The position numbers and the translations under genes are program-made. The notes below the pieces were generated by a model, which saw only the letters and a program-made list of their open reading frames with translations, ran no database searches and was not told where the DNA came from. Shown in pieces: positions 16,227 through 29,402 of a stretch of DNA of 64,000 nucleotides. The stretch lies in contig JAIPCZ010000004.1 in assembly GCA_021737975.1 (NCBI GenBank), positions 1 to 64,000 on the forward strand, written 5' to 3'. This DNA comes from Polaromonas sp. (GTDB lineage: Bacteria; Pseudomonadota; Gammaproteobacteria; Burkholderiales; Burkholderiaceae_C). Position 1 is the first letter of the stretch; each line of letters begins with the position of its first letter.

Positions 16227-16727
16227 CTAAAACGGGATGTCGTCGTCCATGTCGTCAAAGCCGCTCGGCGGACGGGCTGCAGGCGCCGGGGCCGCTGCTG
16301 CGCGGGCGGGCGCGGCAGCAGAACGCGCTGGTGAGGAGGCCGGGCGGCCATAAGCCCCGTCATCGTCGGCATGGCTTGGCTCACCCATGCCCTGGCGGCT
16401 ACCCAGCATTTGCATCTGGTCTGCGCGGATCTCGGTGGTGTATTTTTCGATACCGTCCTTGTCGGTCCATTTGCGCGTGCGCAAGCTGCCTTCAACATAA
16501 ATCTGGGACCCCTTGCGCAGGTACTGCTCCACAATTTCTGCCAGCCTGCCATTAAAAACAATGCGGTGCCATTCGGTGGCTTCACGCATCTCGTTGCTTT
16601 GTTTGTCCTTCCACTTGTCCGTGGTGGCAACGGTGACATTGGCCACGCGGTCGCCATTGGGAAAAGTCCGAACCTCCGGATCACGTCCGAGGTTGCCCAC
16701 AAGAATCACTTTATTGACAGAAGCCAT
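16227..16727 (-). CDS. ssb: Single-stranded DNA-binding protein
   Basis: The 166-residue protein has the OB-fold start [20 protein letters not shown], the central [28 protein letters not shown] region, a proline/alanine-rich linker and the conserved acidic tip DDMDDDIPF that docks DNA-repair and replication partners. It is a normal-length housekeeping SSB acting as a tetramer on ssDNA. It lies downstream of the MFS gene, and uvrA is close by, as ssb and uvrA often are in proteobacteria. A terminator follows. Confidence 0.97.
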   Translation of the reverse strand: MASVNKVILVGNLGRDPEVRTFPNGDRVANVTVATTDKWKDKQSNEMREATEWHRIVFNGRLAEIVEQYLRKGSQIYVEGSLRTRKWTDKDGIEKYTTEIRADQMQMLGSRQGMGEPSHADDDGAYGRPASSPARSAAAPARAAAAPAPAARPPSGFDDMDDDIPF

Positions 16728-16772
16728 GCTTGTTCCTTTGAATGTGTCAGTTTAGCCGCCTTTTGCCGGATT

Positions 16773-18017
16773 TCAATGCCCGCGAGCCACCGGCGCCTGC
16801 ATGGGCCAGGCCACCACCAGCCAAACCAGCATGAGGCCAGCACAGACCCCAAACAGTCCGCTGGCGCCCCCGTGCTTCATAAGCCAGCCACCCCCCATGC
16901 CACCGGCAAAGAAGCCCAGCGACTGCAGCGTGTTGTAAACCCCGATGGCCGCGCCGCGGCTGGCGGGAGGGGCCAAACGCGACACGATGCTGGGCTGGCT
17001 GGCTTCGAGCACATTAAAACCGTAAAAGAAGACAAACAGCAGGCCACCCAGCAGCGCCAAGCCGGGCGCGGCATCCACCTGCCACCAGAGCCCGACCTGC
17101 ACCAGTGCCGTCAAGCCGATCGAGGTCAAAAAAACAGCCCGCAGATAGCCTCGCTTTTCCAACTGGAACAGACTTCCACCCATCACCACAAACGAGCCCA
17201 GCACGGCCGGCAGGTACACCTGCCAATGGTCCTCGCGCGCCAATCCGGCCTGCACCAGCATGGCCGGCAGGGCCAGCCACATGGCCAATTGCACCGCATG
17301 CAGCACGAAAACGCCAAAATTCAAGCGCAGCAGCGCGGGCGCATGCAAGACATCAGCGACCCGCCCCCGGGGCTGGTCCTTGTGTTGCAGCGGTTCCGGC
17401 GGAACCCACCAGATCACCGCCGCCACACCCATTAGCGCGAGCACCCCGGTGAGGGTAAAAATACCCACCAGCCCGATCCAGCCCGCCAGCACCGGCGCAG
17501 CCACCAACGACAGGGCGAACATCAGGCCGATGCTCGCTCCCACCATCGCCATCGATTTGGTGCGCACCACATCGCGCGTATGGTCCGCCAGCAGTGCCGT
17601 CACCGCAGCCGACACGGCGCCCGCGCCCTGCACCGCCCGGCCAATGGCCAGCCAGGTGAGCGACGGCGCCCATGCTGCCAGCAGGCTGCCGCCAGCGAAC
17701 ACCAGAAGGCCAAACACAATGACCGGTTTGCGACCGACCCGGTCAGAAGCCAGGCCATAAAAAAACTGCAGCAAGGCCTGCGTCAAACCGTAAATTCCCA
17801 TGGTCAGACCCACCATGGCGGCATCATTACCACCCGGATAACGCGCCGCCTCGATGGCAAACACCGGCAAAATCAGGAACAGTCCCAGCATGCGCAGGGC
17901 AAATATGGAGGCCAGTGAAAAACTGGCACGCCTTTCCAGCGCCGTCATGGCGGTCCCGGTTTTGGCGCTGGCAGACACCATTGGCGCGTTCACATCTGAC
18001 AAGGGCTTCTCCGACAT
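16773..18017 (-). CDS. Major facilitator superfamily transporter
   Basis: The 414-residue protein has about twelve membrane helices. The MFS motif is seen as [18 protein letters not shown] (loop 2-3), and [21 protein letters not shown] follows in helices 4-5, a pattern of drug:proton antiporters. The substrate is not predictable. The N-terminal 25 residues are polar, so the true start may be one of several internal methionines. It diverges from uvrA, and ssb follows 45 bases downstream; transporters of this type commonly sit between ssb and uvrA in Burkholderiales. Confidence 0.9.
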   Translation of the reverse strand: MSEKPLSDVNAPMVSASAKTGTAMTALERRASFSLASIFALRMLGLFLILPVFAIEAARYPGGNDAAMVGLTMGIYGLTQALLQFFYGLASDRVGRKPVIVFGLLVFAGGSLLAAWAPSLTWLAIGRAVQGAGAVSAAVTALLADHTRDVVRTKSMAMVGASIGLMFALSLVAAPVLAGWIGLVGIFTLTGVLALMGVAAVIWWVPPEPLQHKDQPRGRVADVLHAPALLRLNFGVFVLHAVQLAMWLALPAMLVQAGLAREDHWQVYLPAVLGSFVVMGGSLFQLEKRGYLRAVFLTSIGLTALVQVGLWWQVDAAPGLALLGGLLFVFFYGFNVLEASQPSIVSRLAPPASRGAAIGVYNTLQSLGFFAGGMGGGWLMKHGGASGLFGVCAGLMLVWLVVAWPMQAPVARGH

Positions 18018-18151
18018 CTCAAGCTCAACCCGGATGGGCTACAAGCGGTGCATTGTCCCTGATTATGTGCAATTGCCCGGCGCTTCAGTGCCAGCAGAAC
18101 GACGCCATTGGCTATCATGGCGGGTTGTCCGGTGCATTTTTACCGTATTTT

Positions 18152-21223
<3,072 letters not shown>

Positions 21224-21323
21224 CAAAAAAAATGGGATAGCATGAGCCAGGCGCTCTAACGCGAAACAATGTTGCTGAGCCGCTGATCCGGCGTTTCGTA
21301 GGGACGACTTGAGGAGACAAGCC

Positions 21324-23294
21324 ATGCACACCCAGTTCAATGACCTGCACGCCACCGGTGCGCGCCGCAACAAGGTGGTCAGCGCGGCCGAGGCCGTGCG
21401 CCTCATCCACGACGGCGACACGGTCGCCACCGGTGGCTTCGTCGGCATCGGTTTTGCCGAGGAAATTGCCGTGGCGCTGGAAGCGCGTTTTTTGCAGACC
21501 CGCGAAGAAACCGGCCAGGGCGCACCGCGCGACCTGACGCTGGTTTATGCCGCTGGCCAGGGCGACGGCCAGAGCCGGGGGCTGAACCACTTTGGCCATG
21601 CCGGCCTGGTGCGCCGCGTCATCGGCGGCCATTGGGGACTGGTGCCCACGCTGCAGCAATTGGCGATTGACAACAAGATCGAGGCCTACAACCTGCCCCA
21701 GGGCGTGATCACCCACCTGTTTCGCGACATTGCGGCGGGCAAGCCGGGCACGCTCACCCATGTCGGACTCGATACCTTTGTCGACCCGGTCCACGGCGGC
21801 GGCAAGCTCAACGCGGCGACGACCCAAGACATCGTCCAGCGCATGGCGATTGACGGCAGGGATTACCTGTTCTACAAGGCCTTCCCGATCCATGTGGGCA
21901 TCATCCGCGCCACCACCGCCGACCCCGACGGCAACCTGAGCATGGAACGCGAGGCACTCACCCTCGAAGCGCTGGCGATCGCCATGGCGGCGCGCAACAG
22001 CGGCGGCATTGTGATTGCCCAGGTCGAGCGGCTGGCCGAGCGCAACACGCTGCACCCGCGCAGCGTCAAGGTGCCCGGCGTGCTGGTGGACGCGGTGGTG
22101 GTGGCCACAGATCCGGCGCACCACATGCAAACCTTTTCCGAGGCCTACAACCCCGCCTACTCCGGCGAGATTCGAGTGCCGATGAACCTGATCGAGCCCA
22201 TGGCGCTGACCGAGCGCAAGGTGATTGCGCGGCGCGCGGCGCTGGCGCTCAAGCCCAACAGCGTGGTGAACCTGGGGATCGGCATGCCCGAGGGCGTGGC
22301 CACCGTGGCCGCTGAAGAAAAAGTGTTCGATCTGCTGACCCTGACCGCCGAGCCGGGTGTGATTGGCGGCATTCCGGCGGGCGGCCTGAGCTTTGGCGCG
22401 GCCATCAACGCCCAGGCCGTGATCGACCAGCCCAGCCAGTTCGACTTTTATGACGGTGGCGGCCTGGACGTGGCGGTGCTCGGGCTGGCCCAGGCTGACG
22501 CCGAGGGCAACCTCAACGTCAGCAAATTCGGCCCCAAGCTGGCAGGCGCCGGCGGTTTTATCAACATCAGCCAGAATGCCAAAACCGTCGTTTTTGTCGG
22601 CACCTTCACCGCTGGCGACCTGCAGGAGCGCATTGCCGACGGGCGCCTGCATATCGACAGCGAAGGCAGCTGCCGCAAATTCGTCAAGCAGGTGGAGCAC
22701 CGCACCTTCAGCGCCCGGGAATCACGCCGGCGCGGCCAGCAGGTGCTGTATGTCACCGAGCGCTGCGTGTTCCGGCTGACGGGGACCGAGCAGGCACCCG
22801 CACTGGAACTGATTGAACTGGCGGCGGGTGTGGACCTGCAGCGCGATGTGCTGGACCAGATGGATTTTGTGCCCCTGATCAGCCCACAACTCAGCATCAT
22901 GGATGCCGCCTTGTTTGGCGACGCGCCCATGGGCCTGCGCGCCCGGCTGCTGGCCACCCCGCTGGCGCAGCGGCTGGAACTGGACCGCGAGCACAAGCTT
23001 CTGTTCATCAACTTCGAAGGCCTGTCGGTGGACAGCCAGGACGATGTCAAGGCGATCGAGGATCAGGTCACGGCGCTGCTGGCACCGCTGGGACACCGGG
23101 TGGCCGTGGTGGTGAATTACGACAGCTTTACCATCCTGCCGTCCCAGCTCGATGCTTATACCACCATGGTACAGCGGCTTAAACGCCGCTTTTACAGCCG
23201 CGTGACCCGCTACGGCACCGGCGGTTTCTTGAAAGCAAGGGGCGAGGCTGCCAGTGTCGCGCCGGGCGAGTCCCAGGATTTAACCCAGATTTGA
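21324..23294 (+). CDS. Acyl-CoA:carboxylate CoA-transferase (family I, YdiF/propionate CoA-transferase-like)
   Basis: This 656-residue protein fuses the alpha and beta halves of a family I CoA-transferase. The N-terminal half has [29 protein letters not shown]. The C-terminal half has [16 protein letters not shown] followed by [16 protein letters not shown], where the glutamate is the residue expected to form the thioester with CoA. Such enzymes exchange CoA between acetate, propionate, acetoacetate or similar acids. It is about 120 residues longer than E. coli YdiF; the extension after residue 530 continues as a conserved-looking domain. GAGGAG stands before the ATG. The last 15 bases overlap the 3' end of pyrF on the other strand. 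Confidence 0.85.
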   Translation: MHTQFNDLHATGARRNKVVSAAEAVRLIHDGDTVATGGFVGIGFAEEIAVALEARFLQTREETGQGAPRDLTLVYAAGQGDGQSRGLNHFGHAGLVRRVIGGHWGLVPTLQQLAIDNKIEAYNLPQGVITHLFRDIAAGKPGTLTHVGLDTFVDPVHGGGKLNAATTQDIVQRMAIDGRDYLFYKAFPIHVGIIRATTADPDGNLSMEREALTLEALAIAMAARNSGGIVIAQVERLAERNTLHPRSVKVPGVLVDAVVVATDPAHHMQTFSEAYNPAYSGEIRVPMNLIEPMALTERKVIARRAALALKPNSVVNLGIGMPEGVATVAAEEKVFDLLTLTAEPGVIGGIPAGGLSFGAAINAQAVIDQPSQFDFYDGGGLDVAVLGLAQADAEGNLNVSKFGPKLAGAGGFINISQNAKTVVFVGTFTAGDLQERIADGRLHIDSEGSCRKFVKQVEHRTFSARESRRRGQQVLYVTERCVFRLTGTEQAPALELIELAAGVDLQRDVLDQMDFVPLISPQLSIMDAALFGDAPMGLRARLLATPLAQRLELDREHKLLFINFEGLSVDSQDDVKAIEDQVTALLAPLGHRVAVVVNYDSFTILPSQLDAYTTMVQRLKRRFYSRVTRYGTGGFLKARGEAASVAPGESQDLTQI

Positions 23295-24113
23295 ACGCGC
23301 GGCCTGCAACAGATCACGGGTTTTCACCGCCTCCTGGCGGGCCGCCTGAACGAAATCGGCGCCGCTGGAAGCATACAAAATGGCGCGCGACGAATTCACA
23401 ATGATGGGCCCGTTGTCACGCCGGCCCGCCCTGACGGTCGCCAGCGCGTCACCGCCCTGGGCGCCCACACCCGGAATCAGCAGAGGCAGCGTGGGCGCCA
23501 GGGCGCGCACGCGCGCGATCTCGGCAGGGTAAGTGGCGCCCACCACCAGTCCCAACTGACCATTGAGGTTCCATGGACCCTGCGCCAACTGCGCAATATG
23601 TTCATACAAGAGCGGCTCGCCAGCGACACTGGCCAAACGCTGGCTCTGAAAATCATCGCCCCCGGGGTTGGAGGTTCGGCACAGCAGGAAAGCGCCTTTC
23701 CCGTGGTATTTGAGATAGGGCTGGATCGAATCAAAACCCATGAACGGCGACAGCGTGACCGCGTCGGCACCATAACGCTCAAAGGCTTCCCTGGCATATT
23801 GCTCGGCGGTACTGCCGATGTCGCCACGCTTGGCATCCAGAATGACGGGCACTCCCGGTGCTGCGCGGCGCATGTGCGCCATCAATCGCTCCAGCTGGTC
23901 CTCGGCGCGGTGCGCCGCAAAATAGGCGATCTGCGGCTTGAAGGCGCTCACCAGGTCCGCCGTGGCGTCGACGATGGCTGCGCAAAAATCGTAAATTTTG
24001 CCGGCATCACCCGCCAGATTTGCAGGGAACCTGGTGGGCTCGGGGTCCAGTCCGACACACAGCATGGAACCGTTTTGGCGCTCGGCGGTGCGCAACATGT
24101 CTAGAAAATTCAT
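23280..24113 (-). CDS. pyrF: Orotidine 5'-phosphate decarboxylase (type 2)
   Basis: PyrF makes UMP from OMP in pyrimidine synthesis. The 277-residue length and the signature [18 protein letters not shown], with the catalytic Lys/Asp array, mark the long type 2 form found in beta-proteobacteria and mycobacteria. Other family blocks are LCVGLDPEP near the start, [25 protein letters not shown] phosphate contacts in the middle, and [10 protein letters not shown] near the end. It is a single gene, convergent with the CoA-transferase and divergent from the cation transporter. Confidence 0.96.
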   Translation of the reverse strand: MNFLDMLRTAERQNGSMLCVGLDPEPTRFPANLAGDAGKIYDFCAAIVDATADLVSAFKPQIAYFAAHRAEDQLERLMAHMRRAAPGVPVILDAKRGDIGSTAEQYAREAFERYGADAVTLSPFMGFDSIQPYLKYHGKGAFLLCRTSNPGGDDFQSQRLASVAGEPLLYEHIAQLAQGPWNLNGQLGLVVGATYPAEIARVRALAPTLPLLIPGVGAQGGDALATVRAGRRDNGPIIVNSSRAILYASSGADFVQAARQEAVKTRDLLQAARSNLG

Positions 24114-24199
24114 GGCTTCATTGTATGAAGAGATGCCGCCACTGAACGCCAGTGTTTGAGTGGCCTAAACTTCAGGACTCACACTTGTTGAACTGCCCC

Positions 24200-25159
24200 A
24201 TGCGCTCCGACCAATTTCCCGACAACGACGAAGACAGCCAATTCAGCCCCGCCGAGCGCGCCGCGGCGGCGTCACGCTCCACCTGGGTCAGCGTGGCCGT
24301 CAACCTGGTCCTGAGCATTGCCCAGATCACGGCGGGCGTCATGGCCAGGTCGCAGGCCCTGATCGCCGACGGCATTCACACCCTGTCTGACCTGGTGGCA
24401 GACTTTGTGGTGCTGTTTGCCAACCACCACAGCCAGAAGGATGCCGACGAGGACCACCCCTACGGCCATCAGCGCTTTGAGACCGCGGCATCACTGGTGC
24501 TGGGCGCCTTGTTGCTGGTGGTGGGCCTGGGCATGCTGTGGTCGGCAGCCACCAAATTGCAGGATCCCGCTTCGATCGCCACGGTGCACATCACTGCCCT
24601 GTGGGTGGCCGCGGGCGCGCTGGTCGCCAAGGAACTGCTGTTTCGCTACATGCTGTCCGTGGCAAAGCGCGTCAAAAGCAGCATGCTGGTGGCCAACGCC
24701 TGGCACGCCCGCTCGGATGCCGCCTCGTCACTGGTGGTGGGCCTTGGCATCATCGGCAACCTGTTGGGCTACCCCATCCTGGACCCGATCGCCGCAGCCA
24801 TCGTGGGCTTCATGGTGACCAAAATGGGTTGGGGTTTTGGCTGGGATGCACTGCATGACCTGATGGACCGCGCCGTGGACACGGCCGAGGTGCAAGCCAT
24901 CCGGAAAACCCTGGTGGACACCCCCGGCATCAGCAATGTGCACGACGTGCGCACCCGCAAAATGGGCGACATGATCGTGGTCGACGCCCATCTGGAAGTG
25001 GATGCCACCTTGAGCGTGGAGCAGGGCCACGACATCGCCGTGGCGGCCCGCGACCGCGTCATGCAGCGCCACCGCGTCATCAACATGATGACCCATGTTG
25101 ACCCCTACAAACGCCCTGACCGGGACCACGCCGCACCCGGCCAAGCCGCCAGAAAATAA
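24200..25159 (+). CDS. Cation diffusion facilitator (zinc/iron-type efflux)
   Basis: The protein of about 319 residues has six membrane helices and a cytoplasmic C-terminal domain. The two metal-binding pairs lie in IADGIHTLSDLVAD (helix 2) and NAWHARSDAASS (helix 5), the HxxxD-type sites of CDF exporters. The cytoplasmic domain includes PGISNVHDVRTRKMGDMIVVDAHLEVD. CDF proteins export Zn2+, Fe2+ or related ions in exchange for protons. The ATG at 24200 is chosen over a codon at 24152 because the family usually starts close to the first helix; neither has a good ribosome-binding site. It stands alone between pyrF and the motor-like operon. Confidence 0.9.
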   Translation: MRSDQFPDNDEDSQFSPAERAAAASRSTWVSVAVNLVLSIAQITAGVMARSQALIADGIHTLSDLVADFVVLFANHHSQKDADEDHPYGHQRFETAASLVLGALLLVVGLGMLWSAATKLQDPASIATVHITALWVAAGALVAKELLFRYMLSVAKRVKSSMLVANAWHARSDAASSLVVGLGIIGNLLGYPILDPIAAAIVGFMVTKMGWGFGWDALHDLMDRAVDTAEVQAIRKTLVDTPGISNVHDVRTRKMGDMIVVDAHLEVDATLSVEQGHDIAVAARDRVMQRHRVINMMTHVDPYKRPDRDHAAPGQAARK

Positions 25160-25224
25160 GCGTCAGCAGGGAGCGCGCCACGCTGCCTTCGAAGGGTATG
25201 CTGCCACCCGCCGCCTGCGACAAC

Positions 25225-25890
25225 TCAGATTTTTGCCGATTTCCCCCTCGGTGACTTTTTCGCTTGGGTCTGTCTTCGCTGATCGCTTTGCTCGAGGCAG
25301 AGCAGGGCGTCCGCGTAACACATGAAGCGGTTGAGGTAATCAGGCGAAATGTCGCGCATCAAGGCCAACGAATCCAGCACCAGCCTATGCGAATTGATGG
25401 GCCCGGCATTCTTTGGCGCCTGGCCGAGTGCCTTGGCCACCTGCTTGTTGACACTGAGTTTGGACCAGGTGTTTCGGAAGTGCCGCACACTTTTGAGCTC
25501 GGGCCGCGATCCGGCAGCGCTCAATCCAACGCCGCCCGGGCTGGCGCCAAGCTGCCCCGGAACGAGTTGCGCAAGATGGTGGACCAGCTCGCCCAGCAAG
25601 GCTTGAGGAACAGTTTTTCCCTGGCGGGCGGTGGCAGGCGTCGCCTCGCGCTGCGCCTGTTCAACGCGTTCACGCAAAGCCTGCAACGCCTGCATCAGCC
25701 TGGCATCAAGAAGGCGCCTGACCTCACCCTGCTGCCCCGCCGCGCGTTCAAGCAGCACCTGCAGGTAATGGCAGGTCACAGGGTCATGGTGATCCGCGCC
25801 TGCCAAGCGCAGGTCAGCCAGCTGCCCGCCGAGATCCAGCGACGCCCCACCACGAGGCTCCAGCAGGACGATGTGCGCAGGCTCACTCAT
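25225..25890 (-). CDS. DUF2894 protein, last gene of the motor-like operon
   Basis: This 221-residue protein of unknown function has no signal peptide or membrane helix. It matches the DUF2894 pattern as recalled: an N-terminal leucine-rich part, a helical middle (LLDARLMQALQALRERVEQAQRE) and a conserved C-terminal block FRNTWSKLSVNKQVAKALGQAPKNAGPINSHRLVLDSLALMRDISPDYLNRFM. The tail is very basic (KKSPRGKSAKI). Its start overlaps the stop of the MotB-like gene by four bases. Its partners and position suggest a cytoplasmic accessory factor of the motor-like complex. Confidence 0.8.
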   Translation of the reverse strand: MSEPAHIVLLEPRGGASLDLGGQLADLRLAGADHHDPVTCHYLQVLLERAAGQQGEVRRLLDARLMQALQALRERVEQAQREATPATARQGKTVPQALLGELVHHLAQLVPGQLGASPGGVGLSAAGSRPELKSVRHFRNTWSKLSVNKQVAKALGQAPKNAGPINSHRLVLDSLALMRDISPDYLNRFMCYADALLCLEQSDQRRQTQAKKSPRGKSAKI

Positions 25891-26525
25891 GATTTGGCAT
25901 TGGCAGCCGGGGTGGCTTTGGGCACGGGCGCCATTTCAACGCGCCGATTTTGCTGGCGCGCCGCCTCGTCGCTGTTGGGGGTAACCGGCTGCTCTGCACC
26001 AAAGGCGGCCGCAAACACCAGGGCGGAGGGCATGCCCTCGTCGATCAAGGCACGCGTGACAGTCAGAGACCTCTGGGCCGACAGCTCCCAGTTGTCCACA
26101 AAACGCGAATTGCCTTCACGAATCGACCGGTCATCGGTAAAACCACTGACCATCAACAGTTCATCGCGCGAGACCAGGTAAGCCCGCAGCGGCATCACCA
26201 GGCTGTTGAGCAGTTGCCGTCCCTCAGGCTGCAACTGGTCAGAATTCAACGCAAAAAGAACGCGACCGCTGATGCCGATACGCCCGTTATTCAAGGTTAT
26301 GCGCCCGGCGGCCAGCGGAATCGCCAGGGCTTTTTCAAGCGTCATGCGCCGCTGCTCTTCGATCTGGCGTTTGTTGATCTCCGCTTCCAGGCTCGATGCC
26401 AACTCCAGTTGGACACCCAGCACCGCAACCAGGATCAACACAAACGCCCCCAGCAATCCCGACATCAGGTCGCCAAAAACAGCCCAGACCGGCGCCGTTT
26501 GCTCGATACCTTCGCGGTCTTCCAT
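25887..26525 (-). CDS. MotB/OmpA-like peptidoglycan-binding stator protein
   Basis: The 212-residue protein has a short cytoplasmic N-terminus, one membrane helix (about 18-40) beginning GDLMSGLLGAFVLILVAVLG, and a C-terminal OmpA domain (ISGRVLFALNSDQLQPEGRQLLNSL, then SGFTDDRS and NWELSAQRSLTVTRAL, ending QQNRRVEM). The aspartate near residue 19 at the helix start corresponds to the proton-carrying aspartate of MotB/ZorB. The OmpA domain would grip peptidoglycan. It is translationally coupled to DUF802 upstream and DUF2894 downstream. Confidence 0.88.
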   Translation of the reverse strand: MEDREGIEQTAPVWAVFGDLMSGLLGAFVLILVAVLGVQLELASSLEAEINKRQIEEQRRMTLEKALAIPLAAGRITLNNGRIGISGRVLFALNSDQLQPEGRQLLNSLVMPLRAYLVSRDELLMVSGFTDDRSIREGNSRFVDNWELSAQRSLTVTRALIDEGMPSALVFAAAFGAEQPVTPNSDEAARQQNRRVEMAPVPKATPAANAKS

Positions 26526-28711
26526 CAGCCCACCTCTTCAGCAGCCAAAGCCTGCCTGGACGGGAGTTGGCGCAGTTCGTCGAAGATTTCCTTTTGGGAC
26601 ATCAGGCTCAGGTCGATGATTTCACGGGCCTGGGCCACGTAATAGGCGAGTTGGTCGTCACTTCGGGTCATCGATTTGTCCATCGCGCCTTCAATGCGTT
26701 GCAGATGGCCAATCAGCTTGGCATTGGCCTCGCTGAACGCGCTTACCGCAAAACCGAGGGTCTCGCTCAGGCTGGCCACATCCACCGCGCTGCTGGTGAC
26801 TTGGGCCGCGATGTCCGAGAGTTTGGCGGTCTCCTGGCCGACCTGCTCGGCGAACCGGCTTCCGGTCTGCCGGAGCGCCCCAGCCGAAGAGGCCACGAGT
26901 GAGTCGATCACGGCGCGCTGTTCAAGCGACGCGTGGTTGATGCTTTCCAGCAATGAGTTGAGGGTGGCCATGATGCGGCTGCGCTCCTCCAGCAATTCAT
27001 TGTCGCGCGCCAGGCTGCTGGATATTTCCTGGCGCAATTGCCCGATGACGTCAGCAGCGGCGCGCGGCGCTTCCGATGCGGTTTCTATAAGCCGTTTGAT
27101 CGGGTCTTCGAGCGCGGTGCCCAAAGTGGCCAAGTGGCCGGTCAACGCGGTCTGCAAGTCGCCCAGGCGCGCCACGGCGGCAGCCCCGCGCGTGGCTTCC
27201 TCATACCTCAGCGCGCCGAGCTCAGTGTGCAGCATGCTGGCGAGTTGATCCATGCGCTCGCCATGCTGCGCCAGCCATTGCACCTCGGAGGCGATGCGCG
27301 AGCGAACCAGGTCCTCAGAACTGCTTGTGAGCCGCTGGATGTCGCTCAGCGTGCTGCTGGCGTGGGCCTGCGCATTGGCCGTGATTTCCTTGGCGGTCTC
27401 GGCCAATGCCGTGCAGATGGCCTGCTGCTGCGCATGTGTCTGCGCGCCAGTCTGTTGCCATTCCCGCTTGAGTGTGCTTGCCATGGACTCCAGCGATTCC
27501 CGCCACAACACCCGCTGCTGCTGATCTTGCTCGGTTTGAGCAGCCTGCAAACCGGCATAGGCCGCGCTCACCGAATGAAGCAAGGCGTCGGAGCCTTGTT
27601 CGAATTTTTGAGTGAATGCCTGCAAGGACCGGCCCATGCCATCCACCAGGCTGGCACTGGTTCGCTCATGGTCGGCAAGCGCCGCCGTCCATGACCCGGT
27701 GACGGTGGCAGCCGTTGCGCCAAGCCGGGCAGACAGTCCATCAAGTTGCACTTGCGTGGCATCCATCACACGCTCGTGCAGTTCCCTGGCCTCGCGGGCA
27801 ATACCTGCCATGGCGGCCTCGACCGCCGGCTTGATGCTCTCGCCGGCAAGGTGAGCGCTTTGCGTCAGGCTGTCCTTGAGCGATTGGTCCATCGAAGCAG
27901 CCAGATCGCGGTAAATGACTTTGACTTCACCTTGAAAGCTTTCCTGATTGCTCAGCAGGCGCTGGTTCAACTGCTGGCTCAGCTGCGCCATCTGCGCGAT
28001 CATCGCCTGCAGTTGATCGACCACCTCGGGCAGGGCACGGGCCTGGAATTGCAGTGCCTTGTAGGTTTCCTGGCGCTGATGGACAAGTGAAAAGCCGCGC
28101 AAGGCGCTTGCGATTTTGCTGTCGAGCACTTGGGCCGTCAGCATTCTTTCACGCCGGCTGACGGCAGACATCAGGCCCAGCATGGCAGACGCGGCCACGC
28201 CTGCCACGGAGGTGCCAAACGCCAGACCAAGCCCCTTGATGGGGGCGGCCAGCGCCGTGCGGATGGCCTGCAAATCGGTGGAGCCTTGCAGCGAAAACGC
28301 GGCGCCATTAAGGGTGACCACCATCCCCAGAAACGTGCCCAGCATGCCCAACATCACCAGCAAACCCACCAGATAAGGCGTCAGCGCCGGGCCGGGCAGG
28401 CCGGTGCGCTCCCCTTCGATGCGCAGACGCACCGGGTTTTGCAGCGAGGGATGCAGCGTGTCGAGCCAGTCACCCAAGTTTGACAGCGTGTCAGGAAGGG
28501 CGGCCAAGGCATGGGACAAACCGCTCGTGGCCTGGCGGAACTGGCGCAACTCCAAGGCACCAAACCCGTAAACGGCGGCAATCAGCAACGTGACCCCCAG
28601 CGCCAACGGATGTGAAACCACAAATCCGGCGCCGACCCAGACGATCGCCATGGCCCCCAACAAAAAGGCGCCCGTGAACAGATATTTATTCATTGATCTT
28701 GTGTTATCCAT
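26525..28711 (-). CDS. DUF802 protein: MotA/TolQ/ExbB-like channel with a long coiled-coil tail
   Basis: This 728-residue protein has two N-terminal helices (about 8-50) and two more near residues 120-195 containing GMLGTFLGMVVTLNGAAF and PIKGLGLAFGTSVAGVAASAMLGLM, the pattern of MotA/TolQ/ExbB proton-channel subunits. The remaining 500 residues are predicted cytoplasmic, rich in Ala/Gln/Leu/Glu heptads, with alternating SLESMA, AETAKEIT and LSDIAAQ segments reminiscent of chemoreceptor coiled coils. The layout, a channel plus a long tail next to a MotB-like protein, resembles ZorA of Zorya defence. AGGA lies 9 bases before the start, which overlaps the DUF3348 stop by 8 bases. Function is not established. 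Confidence 0.85.
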   Translation of the reverse strand: MDNTRSMNKYLFTGAFLLGAMAIVWVGAGFVVSHPLALGVTLLIAAVYGFGALELRQFRQATSGLSHALAALPDTLSNLGDWLDTLHPSLQNPVRLRIEGERTGLPGPALTPYLVGLLVMLGMLGTFLGMVVTLNGAAFSLQGSTDLQAIRTALAAPIKGLGLAFGTSVAGVAASAMLGLMSAVSRRERMLTAQVLDSKIASALRGFSLVHQRQETYKALQFQARALPEVVDQLQAMIAQMAQLSQQLNQRLLSNQESFQGEVKVIYRDLAASMDQSLKDSLTQSAHLAGESIKPAVEAAMAGIAREARELHERVMDATQVQLDGLSARLGATAATVTGSWTAALADHERTSASLVDGMGRSLQAFTQKFEQGSDALLHSVSAAYAGLQAAQTEQDQQQRVLWRESLESMASTLKREWQQTGAQTHAQQQAICTALAETAKEITANAQAHASSTLSDIQRLTSSSEDLVRSRIASEVQWLAQHGERMDQLASMLHTELGALRYEEATRGAAAVARLGDLQTALTGHLATLGTALEDPIKRLIETASEAPRAAADVIGQLRQEISSSLARDNELLEERSRIMATLNSLLESINHASLEQRAVIDSLVASSAGALRQTGSRFAEQVGQETAKLSDIAAQVTSSAVDVASLSETLGFAVSAFSEANAKLIGHLQRIEGAMDKSMTRSDDQLAYYVAQAREIIDLSLMSQKEIFDELRQLPSRQALAAEEVG

Positions 28712-29402
28712 TGGTTGAATCCTGGTCGCAGGCCTCGATGAGTCCCAGCACCGGTTGCATGCGCAGGTCCAGTTCGGCGCGCAGCACTGTCTGCATTTCC
28801 TGGCAAAAGCCAGGCAGCCAGTCGTTCGCTGGCTGCTGCGTCTTGCGCAACTGCTTGAAGCGCTTTTCGAGTAGCGATGGCAGCTTCAAAAGTAACTTGC
28901 CCTCGCGCTCGAACAGGATGTCGTCGAGTGCGGCATCCAGTGCGGCGAGCTTCCTGAGCCGGGCTGAAGACCGGCCAAGCACCTCGCGCGCGCGAGTTCG
29001 CAGCGGACGAAGCTTCAATTCAAATTCGCGCTGTTGCGCCAGATAGTGGCGTCGGTAGGGTTCATAGTCGAGCGCAGGATCGCTGGGGGCGTCGGCTTCT
29101 GGCGCAGGCAGCTCAAGTTGCGCCCGCCCGATCGAATTGACCAAGCCAGCCTGGACACTGGCGAACGCCTTGCCAAGGTCCATGCGCGCGCCAGCTGCCA
29201 CCTCGCCCCGCGTCCCGGGCGGACTTGCCGTGCCGGCGCTGTGCACAGCCGACAGGGCGATGGCATCGGTAAAGTCCACCCACAGGCCAAGCTTTTCTGC
29301 AAATGCAGGGCCCGGCTCGACCGCGTCCAGAAGCGACAGGTCGGCGAGCACGCGAACGAGGCTGGCGCTGTGAAAGCTGGTACGCGTCAGGGCTCGCGGC
29401 AT
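28704..29402 (-). CDS. DUF3348 protein, first gene of the motor-like operon
   Basis: The protein of about 232 residues begins MPRALTRTSFHSASLVRVLADLSLLD and is recognised as DUF3348 by this start and by its C-terminal block LPSLLEKRFKQLRKTQQPANDWLPGFCQEMQTVLRAELDLRMQPVLGLIEA. It has no signal or membrane helix and is mostly helical with basic patches. It is coupled to DUF802 by an 8-base overlap. The start at 29402 is preferred over one 16 codons upstream because the conserved region begins there. Function unknown; a cytoplasmic part of the same complex is inferred. Confidence 0.8.
   Translation of the reverse strand: MPRALTRTSFHSASLVRVLADLSLLDAVEPGPAFAEKLGLWVDFTDAIALSAVHSAGTASPPGTRGEVAAGARMDLGKAFASVQAGLVNSIGRAQLELPAPEADAPSDPALDYEPYRRHYLAQQREFELKLRPLRTRAREVLGRSSARLRKLAALDAALDDILFEREGKLLLKLPSLLEKRFKQLRKTQQPANDWLPGFCQEMQTVLRAELDLRMQPVLGLIEACDQDSTNG

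Noticed and set aside
25225..29402. Calling the DUF802 cluster a Zorya defence system outright
   Set aside because: The ZorA/ZorB-like layout is present, but no ZorC, ZorD or ZorE type effector is nearby, so only the architectural similarity is reported.
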